Origin: an uncultured Eubacteriales bacterium
GTDB lineage: Bacteria; Bacillota; Clostridia; Oscillospirales; Oscillospiraceae
Assembly (NCBI GenBank): GCA_900316255.1
Contig: ONCI01000009.1
Span: 1 to 32,469, forward strand
Direction of reading: 5' to 3'
DNA: 32,469 bases
The stretch's first letter is position 1, and each line of letters opens with the position of its first letter. This document shows positions 16,832 to 24,855 of this stretch, in pieces. Position numbers and translations under genes: made by a program. The notes under the pieces were generated by a model, which saw only the letters and a list, made by a program, of their open reading frames with translations, was not told the origin of the DNA and made no database searches.

Positions 16832-18136
16832 ATGCAAATGACCGATCTGATCGCCAAAAAGAGAGACGGCGGTGTGCTCAGCACCGAAGAGATCGATTTT
16901 ATGATCCAGGGCTATACCCGGGGCCAGATCCCGGATTACCAGATGTCCGCCATGTGCATGGCCATCCTGCTGCGGGGCATGGACGACCGGGAGACCCTGG
17001 ACATGACCATGTCCATGATGCACTCCGGCGAGGTGCTGGATCTGAGCCCCATCCAGGGCGTGAAGGCGGACAAGCACTCCACCGGCGGCGTGGGCGACAA
17101 GACCAGCCTGGTGCTCTGCCCCATGGTGGCGGCGGCGGGACTGAAGATCGCCAAAATGTCCGGCCGGGGACTGGGCCACACCGGCGGCACCATCGACAAG
17201 CTGGAGAGCTTCCCGGGCTTTACCACCGCCATCAGCGAAGAGGCCTTTTTTGAAAATGTGAACCGCATCGGCATCGCCATCATCGGCCAGACGGCGGACC
17301 TGGTGCCGGCGGACAAGAAGATCTATGCCCTGCGGGACGTGACCGGGACGGTGCCCTCCATCCCGCTGATCGTCTCCTCCATCATGTCCAAGAAACTGGC
17401 CTCCGGCGCGGACGTGATCGTGCTGGACGTGAAGTGCGGCGACGGCGCCTTTATGAAGACCGAGGAGGACGCCCGCACCCTGGCAAAGAGCCTCACCCGC
17501 ATCGGCCGCCTGGCAGGGCGCAAGTGCGCCGCCGTCATCACGGATATGGATCAGCCTCTTGGCTGGGCCGTGGGCAACGCCGTGGAAGTGAAGGAGGCCA
17601 TCGCCGTTTTGAAGGGTGAGCAGCAGGGAGACCTGCTGGAACTCTGCCTGACCCTGGGCGGCTGCATGCTGGCGGAAGCCGGATACGAGCCAAGCATCGA
17701 GGCGGCGAGAGCGCGGATGCTCCGAACCATTGCCGACGGCAGCGCCCTCAAAAAGCTTGCCGAGATGGTGCAGGCCCAGGGCGGCGACCCCGCCGCGGTG
17801 TATGATCCCTCCATCCTGCCCGACGCCAAGGTAAAGATCCCGGCGCCGGCGGAAAAGGGCGGCTATGTGAAGCGCATCCACGCCGAGCGGGTGGGCCTGG
17901 TGTCCATGCACCTGGGCGGCGGCCGCGCCACCAAGGAGAGCAGCATCGACCTCTCCGTGGGCGTGGTGCTGAACAAGAAGGTGGGGGACAAGGTGGAGCC
18001 CGGGGAGAGCCTCGGCACCATCCACGCCTCCAATATGGAAAAGGCGGAGCAGGCGGCAGCGCTGCTGCGGGATTGCTTTGAGTTCTCCGATGAGCCGGTG
18101 GAGCGTCCCGCCTTTATCAAGGACATCATCCGCTGA
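16832..18136 (+). CDS. pdp: Pyrimidine-nucleoside phosphorylase
   Basis: A 434-aa enzyme that splits uridine or thymidine with phosphate to free base and (deoxy)ribose 1-phosphate, for nucleoside salvage. The family signature SGRGLGHTGGTIDKLE spans residues 110-125; KADKHSTGGVGDKTSL upstream is the phosphate-binding loop, and the C-terminal domain contains GRATKESSIDLSVGVVLNKKVGDKVEPGE, typical of the family. Length is normal. Members from Firmicutes usually act on both uridine and thymidine, whereas enterobacterial DeoA prefers thymidine; which applies here cannot be read from the sequence. AAGGGGG lies 7 nt before the start and a strong terminator follows, so it forms a short unit. Confidence 0.95.
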   Translation: MQMTDLIAKKRDGGVLSTEEIDFMIQGYTRGQIPDYQMSAMCMAILLRGMDDRETLDMTMSMMHSGEVLDLSPIQGVKADKHSTGGVGDKTSLVLCPMVAAAGLKIAKMSGRGLGHTGGTIDKLESFPGFTTAISEEAFFENVNRIGIAIIGQTADLVPADKKIYALRDVTGTVPSIPLIVSSIMSKKLASGADVIVLDVKCGDGAFMKTEEDARTLAKSLTRIGRLAGRKCAAVITDMDQPLGWAVGNAVEVKEAIAVLKGEQQGDLLELCLTLGGCMLAEAGYEPSIEAARARMLRTIADGSALKKLAEMVQAQGGDPAAVYDPSILPDAKVKIPAPAEKGGYVKRIHAERVGLVSMHLGGGRATKESSIDLSVGVVLNKKVGDKVEPGESLGTIHASNMEKAEQAAALLRDCFEFSDEPVERPAFIKDIIR

Positions 18137-18155
18137 AACGAAAACAAGCTGATCG

Positions 18156-18194
18156 AAAAACCTTGGAAGGATCACAATCCTTCCAAGGTTTTTT
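18156..18194 (+). terminator. Intrinsic terminator after pdp
   Basis: A perfect CCTTGGAAGG/CCTTCCAAGG stem (18161-18170 with 18179-18188) followed by TTTTTT, and preceded by AAAAA that extends the stem. Confidence 0.9.
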
Positions 18195-18244
18195 CAATTT
18201 TAGGCCGCTGACGGGGAGGAAGGCCGCACCGCAAGGAATAATGC

Positions 18245-18273
18245 TTGCAAAAAAGAGAGAAATGAGTTACAAT
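18245..18273 (+). promoter_or_regulatory. Promoter of the RCC1-like gene
   Basis: TTGCAA (18245-18250), a 17-nt spacer and TACAAT (18268-18273). The -35 is embedded in ATAATGCTTG (18238-18247), identical to the sequence at two other promoters in this window. Confidence 0.7.
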
Positions 18274-18323
18274 ATGATGACAACATTGGCGGAATACGCC
18301 TTTGCATGAAAGGGGATAGGCAT

Positions 18324-19667
18324 ATGAAATGCCCTACCTGCGGCCAGATCTGCCGGACGAACCGGGAATTCTGCGCCCTCTGCGGTACGCCGCTGAAGCG
18401 GAAAAAGCGTCACGGCGGGCTGATCGCGCTGCTGCTGGTGCTGGTCCTGCTGCTGGGCGCCGCCGGATACGTCTTCCTGATGAAGGACCCGCTGAATCTG
18501 ATAAAGGGCCTGCGCCCCGCCGAACCCGCCGCCCGGGAGATCTCCGCTGTACAGGCGGATTCCTCCGCCATCATCGTCCAGGAGACGGCAGAGATGCCGG
18601 CAGCGGTTGCCCGGGAGGGCCTGCTCTGGCAGGACGCCGCGGAGATCTATGTGAAAGACCGCTACACCCTGGCGCTGTGCAAGGATGGCACGGTGAAGCT
18701 GGCCGGCCAGTCTGCCTCGCCGGAGTTCGGCTTCGACCTCTTTGACTGGGCCAATATCAAACAGCTCGTCCCCGCGGACTTCTTTGTGGCGGGCCTGACG
18801 GCGGACGGTCGGGTTCGGCTCACCGGAGAAGTGAGCGGCTATGAAGAAGCCGCCCGCTGGACCGACGTGGCGCAGCTTTACCTGGATGGGGATACCCTGC
18901 TGGGCCTGACCGGGGACGGCCATGTTCTGGCCGCTGCCCCCGAGCTGGCCTTCGATCCCTCCGAGCTCCATGACATGGTGAATATCCTCACCGGTGGCCC
19001 GGATACCCTGGCGGTGGCCCGGGACGGCAGGGTCAGCGTTCTGCGCCGGCAGGGCATGCTCTGGGATCTGGACGGCGCCTACGGGCTGAAGGAAGTCGCC
19101 TGCAACGCCGACTATGCCCTCTTTCTGATGGAGGACGGCACGGTGCGCACCGGCGCCTCCCTTCACTACTACCTCAACGGCACGGACAGCCCCTTCTACG
19201 GCTGGGAGAATATCAGCCAGCTGGTGGCGGGCGACTGGTTCGCCCTGGGCCTGACCCGGGAGGGGACGATCCTGGGCGCCTCCACCGCCTATGGCGAGCC
19301 GATCCCGGACACCTCCGCATGGACCGATGTGCGCCAGCTTCTGCTGGACCGGGAGCGCAGCATCGTCTACGGCACCACCGGGGACGGCCGGGTGCTGGCT
19401 GCCGCCGCTTCCCAGGAGACCACGCTGCCGGAGCTGGGCTCCTGGCAGAATGTAGCGCAGCTGCAGATCAGCCGGAACTACATCGCAGCGCTGACCACGG
19501 ACGGACGGGTGCTGACTTTTGCCTGGCCGGAAGCCCCGGCGGCGCTGGACTGCGAAGCCTGGGCCGGCGTCAGCTCCGTTGCCCTGAGCAATACGCACTT
19601 GGCGGCCCTGCTTGCGGACGGCACGGTGCTGGCCGCGGGAGACAACAGCTTTGGCCAGTGCGGCTGA
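18324..19667 (+). CDS. Zinc-ribbon, membrane-anchored RCC1-repeat protein
   Basis: A 447-aa protein with a zinc ribbon (CPTCG near residue 3, CALCG near 18), a basic stretch, one membrane helix (about 32-52), and an outer domain of about 390 residues. The outer part contains about nine units ending in a DG-x-V turn, such as LALCKDGTVKLAG, VAGLTADGRVRLTG and, last, LAALLADGTVLAAGDNSFGQCG, the classic RCC1 ending. RCC1 repeats form a beta-propeller; bacterial versions are usually extracellular and of unknown role, probably binding partners. The Met at 18324 is chosen over 18306 because the upstream one overlaps the AAAGGGG site. The anchor layout parallels that of the protein at 3901-5169. It has its own promoter and terminator. 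Confidence 0.82.
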   Translation: MKCPTCGQICRTNREFCALCGTPLKRKKRHGGLIALLLVLVLLLGAAGYVFLMKDPLNLIKGLRPAEPAAREISAVQADSSAIIVQETAEMPAAVAREGLLWQDAAEIYVKDRYTLALCKDGTVKLAGQSASPEFGFDLFDWANIKQLVPADFFVAGLTADGRVRLTGEVSGYEEAARWTDVAQLYLDGDTLLGLTGDGHVLAAAPELAFDPSELHDMVNILTGGPDTLAVARDGRVSVLRRQGMLWDLDGAYGLKEVACNADYALFLMEDGTVRTGASLHYYLNGTDSPFYGWENISQLVAGDWFALGLTREGTILGASTAYGEPIPDTSAWTDVRQLLLDRERSIVYGTTGDGRVLAAAASQETTLPELGSWQNVAQLQISRNYIAALTTDGRVLTFAWPEAPAALDCEAWAGVSSVALSNTHLAALLADGTVLAAGDNSFGQCG

Positions 19668-19691
19668 GAGAAGCATTTCTTGCGTTATGTT

Positions 19692-19721
19692 AACCGCGTG
19701 CCGGGAGGCACGCGGTTTTTG
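19692..19721 (+). terminator. Intrinsic terminator after the RCC1-like gene
   Basis: An 11-bp perfect stem (AACCGCGTGCC with GGCACGCGGTT), a GGGA loop, and a T run. Confidence 0.9.
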
Positions 19722-19782
19722 TTCGGCCCTGGGGGCTATCCGGGCTTTCTGCTTCGAAAGTAAAAACAAGAAAAAATAATGC

Positions 19783-19812
19783 TTGCCATAGCAGCGGTTT
19801 GTAGTGTATAAT
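19783..19812 (+). promoter_or_regulatory. Promoter of the EF-G-like gene
   Basis: TTGCCA (19783-19788), an 18-nt spacer and a perfect TATAAT (19807-19812). The -35 again sits in ATAATGCTTG (19776-19785). A leader of about 60 nt follows. Confidence 0.75.
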
Positions 19813-19878
19813 AATTTGGACTGTTTCTAAGGCGTAATACCAAGTCTTATATATACTTTTTCAGAGAGGAAGCAACAC

Positions 19879-21891
19879 ATGGAAACCAAAAACATTCGCA
19901 ACATCGCCCTCCTGGGCCACGGCAACAGCGGCAAGACCAGTCTGGCCGAGAGCATGCTCTTTGTGACCGGCGCTATCGACCGTCAGGGCAAGGTCTCCGA
20001 CGGCAACACCACCTGCGACTACGACGCGGAAGAGATCAAGCGCCAGATCACCATCGCCGCCTCCATCGCCCCCATCACCTTCGGCGGCAAGAAAATCAAC
20101 GTTCTGGACTGCCCGGGCTACTTCGACTTTGTCGGTGAGACCCTGTGCGCCCTGCGCGCTGTGGAAGCCGGCGCCATCCTGGTCACCGCCAAGGACGGCA
20201 TCTCCGTCGGCGCCGAGCGTATGTGGAAGGCCACCAAGGCCGCGAACCTGCCCACCATGTTTGTGGTGTCCAAGACCGATGAGGAGCACGGCGACTTCTT
20301 TGCCGTGGTGGACGCGCTGCGCGAGAAGTACGGCAGCATCGTCGCTCCCGTGACCATCCCCACCTCCGACGGCACCGGCGTCATCGACCTGGTGAAGAAC
20401 GTGGCTTACGTCACCAAGAGCGGCAAGACCACCAAGACCGAGGTCCCCGCTGCCGACGCCGGTCATGTGGAAGACCTGCGCATGGAGCTGATGGAGACCG
20501 CCGCCGGCGCCACCGAGGAGCTGATGGAGAAGTTCTTCGAGGAGATGGAGCTGAGCGAGGAAGACACCATTGCCGGTATCAAGGCCGGTGTCGCCACCCG
20601 TGACGTGATCCCCGTATTTGCCAGCGCCGCCATGCTGAACATCGGCACCGAGGCCCTGCTGCAGGGCATTGCCGACTACGTTCCCGATCCCTCCGAGGCC
20701 GAGGGCATCGACCCCAACGGTCCTGTCCAGGGCTTCGTGTTCAAGACCGTGTCCGACCAGTTCGGCAAGTACAGCTTCGTGAAGGTCATGAAGGGCACCA
20801 TCACCTCCGACCTCTCTCTGCGCAACCTGCGCGCCTCCAGCACCGATAAGCTGGGCCGTCTCTACACCGCCACCGGCAAGAAGATGACCGAGGTCAAGGA
20901 TGCCTGCTGCGGCGACATCGTTGCCGTGGGCAAGATGGACTGGAAGACCGGCGATACCGTGTGCGATCCCAAGAACGAGGACGAGCTCCCCGCCATCGAG
21001 ATGCCCGAACCCTGCTACTCCATGGCCATCTCCCCCAAGACCAAGGGCCAGGACGACAAGGTCGCCGGCGGTCTTGCCAGACTGAACGAGGAAGACATCT
21101 CCTTCACTCTCGTGAACAACGCCGAGACCCACCAGATGGTCATCTCCGGCCAGGGCGACATCCAGGTGGACGTGCTCTGCGCCAAGCTGAAGAGCCGCTT
21201 CGGCGTCGAGACCGAGCTGAAGCCCGCCCGCGTGGCTTACCGCGAGAAGATCAAGGGCAAGGTGGAAGCCCACGGCCGTCACAAGAAGCAGTCCGGCGGT
21301 TCCGGCCAGTTCGGTGACGTGTGGATCCGCTTCGAGCCCCAGGAGGAGCAGGACGAGATGATCTTCGCCGAGGAAGTCTTCGGCGGCTCCGTTCCCAAAA
21401 ACTTCTTCCCCTCTGTGGAAAAGGGTCTGCGCAACGCGGTGCAGAAGGGCGTTCTGGCGGGCTACCCGCTGGTGGGCCTGAAGGCCACCCTGTACGACGG
21501 CTCCTACCACCCGGTGGACTCCAACGATATGGCCTTCCAGACCGCTGCCCGCCTGGCCTACCAGGACGGCATCCCCAAGGCCAAGCCCACCATCCTGGAG
21601 CCCATCGGCCTGCTGCAGGTCAGCATCCCCGATGAGAACCTGGGCGACATCATGAGCGACATCAGCTCCAAGCGCCGCGGCACCGTGCTGGGCATGACCG
21701 CCGAGGACGGCATGCAGACCGTGGAGGCCGAGGTCCCCATGGCGGAGATGAGCTCCTACACCATCGACCTGCGCTCCATGACCCAGGGACGCGGTTCCTT
21801 CACCTGCAAGTTCATCCGTTACGAGGAAGCTCCCGGCAACGTGCAGCAGAAGGTCATCGAAGAGGCCAAGGCTCTGGCTGAGGCGGAATAA
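19879..21891 (+). CDS. Divergent elongation factor G (EF-G-2/FusA2-like GTPase)
   Basis: A 670-aa translational GTPase with the EF-G domain order. The P-loop GHGNSGKT is at 13-20; switch I reads DGNTTCDYDAEE; G3 is DCPGYFDF at 77-84, where canonical EF-G has DTPGHVDF; G4 is SKTD at 131-134 in place of NKxD. Domain IV begins near GKVEAHGRHKKQSGGSGQFGDVWI. The Tyr in place of the catalytic His of G3 and the DGNTTCDYD switch I are features of the EF-G-2/FusA2 paralogue group, not of housekeeping EF-G. Codons are strongly biased to C-ending ones, suggesting high expression. GAGAGG lies about 8-10 nt before the ATG. It might act in ribosome recycling, translocation under special conditions, or ribosome protection; not resolvable here. 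Confidence 0.88.
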   Translation: METKNIRNIALLGHGNSGKTSLAESMLFVTGAIDRQGKVSDGNTTCDYDAEEIKRQITIAASIAPITFGGKKINVLDCPGYFDFVGETLCALRAVEAGAILVTAKDGISVGAERMWKATKAANLPTMFVVSKTDEEHGDFFAVVDALREKYGSIVAPVTIPTSDGTGVIDLVKNVAYVTKSGKTTKTEVPAADAGHVEDLRMELMETAAGATEELMEKFFEEMELSEEDTIAGIKAGVATRDVIPVFASAAMLNIGTEALLQGIADYVPDPSEAEGIDPNGPVQGFVFKTVSDQFGKYSFVKVMKGTITSDLSLRNLRASSTDKLGRLYTATGKKMTEVKDACCGDIVAVGKMDWKTGDTVCDPKNEDELPAIEMPEPCYSMAISPKTKGQDDKVAGGLARLNEEDISFTLVNNAETHQMVISGQGDIQVDVLCAKLKSRFGVETELKPARVAYREKIKGKVEAHGRHKKQSGGSGQFGDVWIRFEPQEEQDEMIFAEEVFGGSVPKNFFPSVEKGLRNAVQKGVLAGYPLVGLKATLYDGSYHPVDSNDMAFQTAARLAYQDGIPKAKPTILEPIGLLQVSIPDENLGDIMSDISSKRRGTVLGMTAEDGMQTVEAEVPMAEMSSYTIDLRSMTQGRGSFTCKFIRYEEAPGNVQQKVIEEAKALAEAE

Positions 21892-21906
21892 TCAGGATTC
21901 CTTCAC

Positions 21907-21936
21907 ACACGGCGGCTCTCTTCGGGGTCGCCGTGT
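21907..21936 (+). terminator. Possible hairpin after the EF-G-like gene
   Basis: ACACGGCG and CGCCGTGT form an 8-bp stem around a long loop just past the stop codon; no T run follows, so termination is uncertain. Confidence 0.4.
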
Positions 21937-21950
21937 AGCATAAGAAGAGA

Positions 21951-22059
21951 AAAGTGAAGAATGAAAAGTGAAAAGATATGGGTTCGCCTTCGGCGATGAT
22001 TCCAATTTGTCCGCTCCGCGGACTCCACATCTCTTCACTCTTCTCTTTTCGCTATTCAC
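21951..22059. repeat. Heptamer-armed double-hairpin element, copy C
   Basis: The left arm includes GTGAAGA, ATGAAAA, GTGAAAA. Hairpin 1 is TCGCC-TTC-GGCGA (21984-21996) followed by TGATT; hairpin 2 is GTCCGC-TCC-GCGGAC (22009-22023). The right arm in complement reads GTGAATA, GCGAAAA, GAGAAGA, GTGAAGA, again in 7-nt steps. Same layout as copies A and B. It fills the EF-G to SGNH-like gene spacer. Confidence 0.72.
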
Positions 22060-22077
22060 TTGTAAATGGGTGGTTTC

Positions 22078-22902
22078 ATGAAACGCAATCTGTCTGTCAT
22101 GAAAAATATGGTCTGGGCACTGTCGATCATCCTGTGCCTGCTGGTGCTGTTCGTGGCCCTGATCATCGCCGCGGCCCTGCCCTACTCCGGACCCATCCAG
22201 CGGGGCGGCGTACAGCTGAACGAGCTGGACAGCGAGCCTGCGGAGGAGGCCCAGCAGAAGGAGGAGATCATCCTCAGCGAGCTGCGCACTCTGCCGGAAA
22301 GCCAGGACGCGGGCCAGGGCTACATCGACGGGCTCACCTTCCTCTGCGACAGCAGCGTCATCGGCCTGCGGGACTATGCCCTCCTGGCCGGCGGCACCGC
22401 CACCACCCAGGTCTGGGGCAGCACGGCGGGGAATATCCCCTCCAGCAGCTTTGCCGACTGCCGCATCCGCTATCAGGCGGAGGGCGTGGAGATCAGCCCC
22501 GCGGAGGCTGCCGCCAAGGCGCAGCCCTCCCGACTGGTGGTCGTTCTGGGCGCCGACGGGCTGGACAGCGTGGATGAGGAGACCTTTGTGGAGGGCTACG
22601 TGAGCCTGCTGAAGAGCATTCAGGAGGCCAGCCCCAACACCGTCATCATCGTCTGCTCCATGAGCTCCGTCACCACCAGCTACAACGGCGTGGACGGCGT
22701 GAACGCCAACACCATCCGCACGGTGAACGAGTGGATCAGGACCGTTTGCATGCGCACCGGGGTCTACTACTGCGACACGGCCTACGCGGTGAACGACCGG
22801 GCCGGCTGGCTGGACGTGGACTATGCCGCGGTGAACGGCAAGGCCCTGAACACCGCCGGCATCCAGAAGTTCCTGGAGTATCTCAGGACCCACGCGGTGT
22901 GA
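22078..22902 (+). CDS. Membrane-anchored SGNH/GDSL-like protein lacking catalytic residues
   Basis: A 274-aa protein with an N-terminal membrane anchor (about 11-34) and an extracytoplasmic domain resembling the SGNH/GDSL hydrolases of Clostridia. The block I position reads FLCDSSVIGL (Ser92 after Asp91) where active members have GDS; VVVLGADGLDSVDEETFVEGYVSLLKSIQEASPNTVIIVCS fits the central Rossmann-like strands; and ALNTAGIQKFLEYLRTH fits the C-terminal helix. In active members that helix is preceded by Asp-x-x-His-Leu-Asn; here the spot is VNGKALN (252-258), without the catalytic Asp and His. Probably inactive or altered. The Met at 22078 is preferred over 22066 because GGGTGG lies just before it. 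It sits between the EF-G-like gene and a convergent ABC operon. Confidence 0.72.
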   Translation: MKRNLSVMKNMVWALSIILCLLVLFVALIIAAALPYSGPIQRGGVQLNELDSEPAEEAQQKEEIILSELRTLPESQDAGQGYIDGLTFLCDSSVIGLRDYALLAGGTATTQVWGSTAGNIPSSSFADCRIRYQAEGVEISPAEAAAKAQPSRLVVVLGADGLDSVDEETFVEGYVSLLKSIQEASPNTVIIVCSMSSVTTSYNGVDGVNANTIRTVNEWIRTVCMRTGVYYCDTAYAVNDRAGWLDVDYAAVNGKALNTAGIQKFLEYLRTHAV

Positions 22903-22937
22903 GCAGTTTACTGCTTTTCAACCTCAGATAGAATACA

Positions 22938-22975
22938 AAACGACCCTGTCGGGTATGTTCCCGACAGGGTCGTTT
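22938..22975. terminator. Bidirectional terminator between convergent genes
   Basis: A 16-bp perfect stem (AAACGACCCTGTCGGG with CCCGACAGGGTCGTTT) with a 6-nt loop, between the plus-strand SGNH-like gene and the minus-strand ABC permease. Confidence 0.88.
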
Positions 22976-23025
22976 CATGTTCGAGCGTGCTTGTTCCGCT
23001 GGGTGAAGAGGCTGTCCGGCGCTTT

Positions 23026-24855
23026 TCAGCCGGCGCCCAGCTCCGCGTAGGTCTTCGGCTCCAGGTTCGTATGCTCCCGCAGCCACTGCAGCGTGTTCAC
23101 GGAAGAGCGCTCCACGGGAAAGCCCAGGTAGAACATGCCCGCGTAGGGATCGTTTCCGATTCCCTGCTCGCGGCAGGTGAAGTTGATGGCAAGGGAATAC
23201 ACGTTCTCTTCATAGTACTCGTCATGCACAAGATGGGCCAGCGCGATGTGCCCGTCCCGGGCGTCGGGGAGGATGCCCTCCTGATAAAGACTCATGGCCT
23301 CTTCGGCGGTGAGACTCACGCCGGTCCAGACCAGGTGCGCCGGATCGGTGCTTTCGTCCAGAATTCCGTAGGAGATCTCCGTGCCCACAAGGGTTTCCGG
23401 ACTGAGAGGCCGGTCTGCCCGGGCACGGGCAAGGATCGCCTCCGGCGCGTTGAGCAGGGCCTCCGCCCGGCGCAGGAGGGAATCGGGATCCTCCTTGTCC
23501 GCAGTCGGGAGCCGGTAAGTGCGGTCCAAAGTGCGCCCGTCGGAAAGATGGTAAAAGATCGCGAGGCCGGCGTCGCCAGCGCCCCTTTCGCAGGCGGCCT
23601 TGTCCGCGATCAGGTCCCGGTGAAAGGCCGCGGCCCGGGCGATCTGCGCAGGGTCTCTCAGCTCCGCGACTTCCCCGCCGGACCAGAGACTCACGCATTC
23701 CACGTCCTCGGGGGAGGGGACACGTTTTTCAAAGCCGGTGAGGTCAAACTCAAAGACGCCGACAAAGAGCAGAATCACCCCGCAGGCCACAGCAAAGCCA
23801 CGCCACTTGCCGTGAAAGACCTTCAGCGTCTTCTGCATCAGCATCTCGGCGGCAAAATAGCCGATGAAGGCGCCCACGAGCATCAGAGCCAGGATCAGCA
23901 GCGCCGCGGAAAGGCCCCGCATCGAGATACGATAGAAGGAGGCCAGCAGCATATCGGCAACCACCAGCGCCGTGCCGAAGCAGAGACAGTATTGAAAGAC
24001 GGGCTTGAGGATCCGGACGGCGACTACGTCGCCGGCGGTCTCCATCCTGCGGCGGCGGTAGAGCAGCAGGGCCGCAGCGGAGAGAAGCAGACCGACGGCG
24101 CAGTAGGCCGCCAGAGCGCCGAGACCGTTGATCCTGTAGCCCAGGGGCTGTAGCCGGGTGGTGTTGAGCTGCTTCATGAGCAGCACCGGCGGTGAGAGAA
24201 AATGGAGCTTCGAGCTGTGGTTGACCATGCCGAAGACGAAGAGGGACAGCAGCTCACGCCCGCAGCCCTCGACTGCCGCCACGGCAAAGTTCAGCACCAG
24301 ATAGACCGCCGGGAGCACCAGGATATTTCCCGTGAGCATGGCGCAGAAGACCGCGAAACCGTAAAAGGCGATGTTGCCCATGGCGGCGAGCACGAGGAAT
24401 TCCAACAGCGCGGAGACGTGCAGCAGGCCACGCGTACAGATGAGCAGTGCCGTAACCAGCACGACGAGAAGGTCGGAGAGCAGCAGCGGGACGATGCCGG
24501 TGAGCCAGGCCGTGAGGAACATGGTCTCCCGGCGGAGGGGGAGGCAGTTCATCATGCCGCAGCTTTTGCTCTGGTAGAGATAGTGGAACATGGCCATGGC
24601 GGCGATGACACCCACAAAGGCGGAAATGTATACGACCGCAATACCCTCATCTACGGCACAGAGATCCATGCCCGCTACGGCTTCCTCAAAGCTGATTGCC
24701 CCCGAGCCGATGTTGCTGAAGATTGTGGCCTGCGAGGCAAGCTCCCCCGGCAGGATCAGCAGCAGCAGGCAGAAATAGGCGGCCCACAGCGGCCAGAAGC
24801 GCCGCAGCAGGTTTTGAGCAATTCCCCGGTTAAAGAACGAGATCCTTGACTTCAT
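23026..24855 (-). CDS. ABC-2-type transporter permease with large extracytoplasmic domain
   Basis: A 609-aa membrane protein. About ten hydrophobic helices occupy residues 1-375, including the SKSCGMMNCLPLRRE loop typical of ABC-2 permeases near a coupling helix; residues about 380-609 are hydrophilic and predicted outside. It overlaps the end of the ATPase gene: the chosen Met at 24855 has GGGAGGTG 6 nt upstream, and the in-frame Met at 24876 lies before that site. With the ATPase and the GntR regulator it forms a Ytr-like three-gene operon. Such exporters in Firmicutes are linked to cell-envelope antibiotic or acetoin-related responses; the substrate here is unknown. Confidence 0.87.
   Translation of the reverse strand: MKSRISFFNRGIAQNLLRRFWPLWAAYFCLLLLILPGELASQATIFSNIGSGAISFEEAVAGMDLCAVDEGIAVVYISAFVGVIAAMAMFHYLYQSKSCGMMNCLPLRRETMFLTAWLTGIVPLLLSDLLVVLVTALLICTRGLLHVSALLEFLVLAAMGNIAFYGFAVFCAMLTGNILVLPAVYLVLNFAVAAVEGCGRELLSLFVFGMVNHSSKLHFLSPPVLLMKQLNTTRLQPLGYRINGLGALAAYCAVGLLLSAAALLLYRRRRMETAGDVVAVRILKPVFQYCLCFGTALVVADMLLASFYRISMRGLSAALLILALMLVGAFIGYFAAEMLMQKTLKVFHGKWRGFAVACGVILLFVGVFEFDLTGFEKRVPSPEDVECVSLWSGGEVAELRDPAQIARAAAFHRDLIADKAACERGAGDAGLAIFYHLSDGRTLDRTYRLPTADKEDPDSLLRRAEALLNAPEAILARARADRPLSPETLVGTEISYGILDESTDPAHLVWTGVSLTAEEAMSLYQEGILPDARDGHIALAHLVHDEYYEENVYSLAINFTCREQGIGNDPYAGMFYLGFPVERSSVNTLQWLREHTNLEPKTYAELGAG

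Noticed and set aside
19879-21891. Tetracycline-resistance ribosomal protection protein
   Set aside because: Switch I and domain IV resemble the EF-G-2 group, and the length and motifs do not match TetM/TetO hallmarks well enough to support it.
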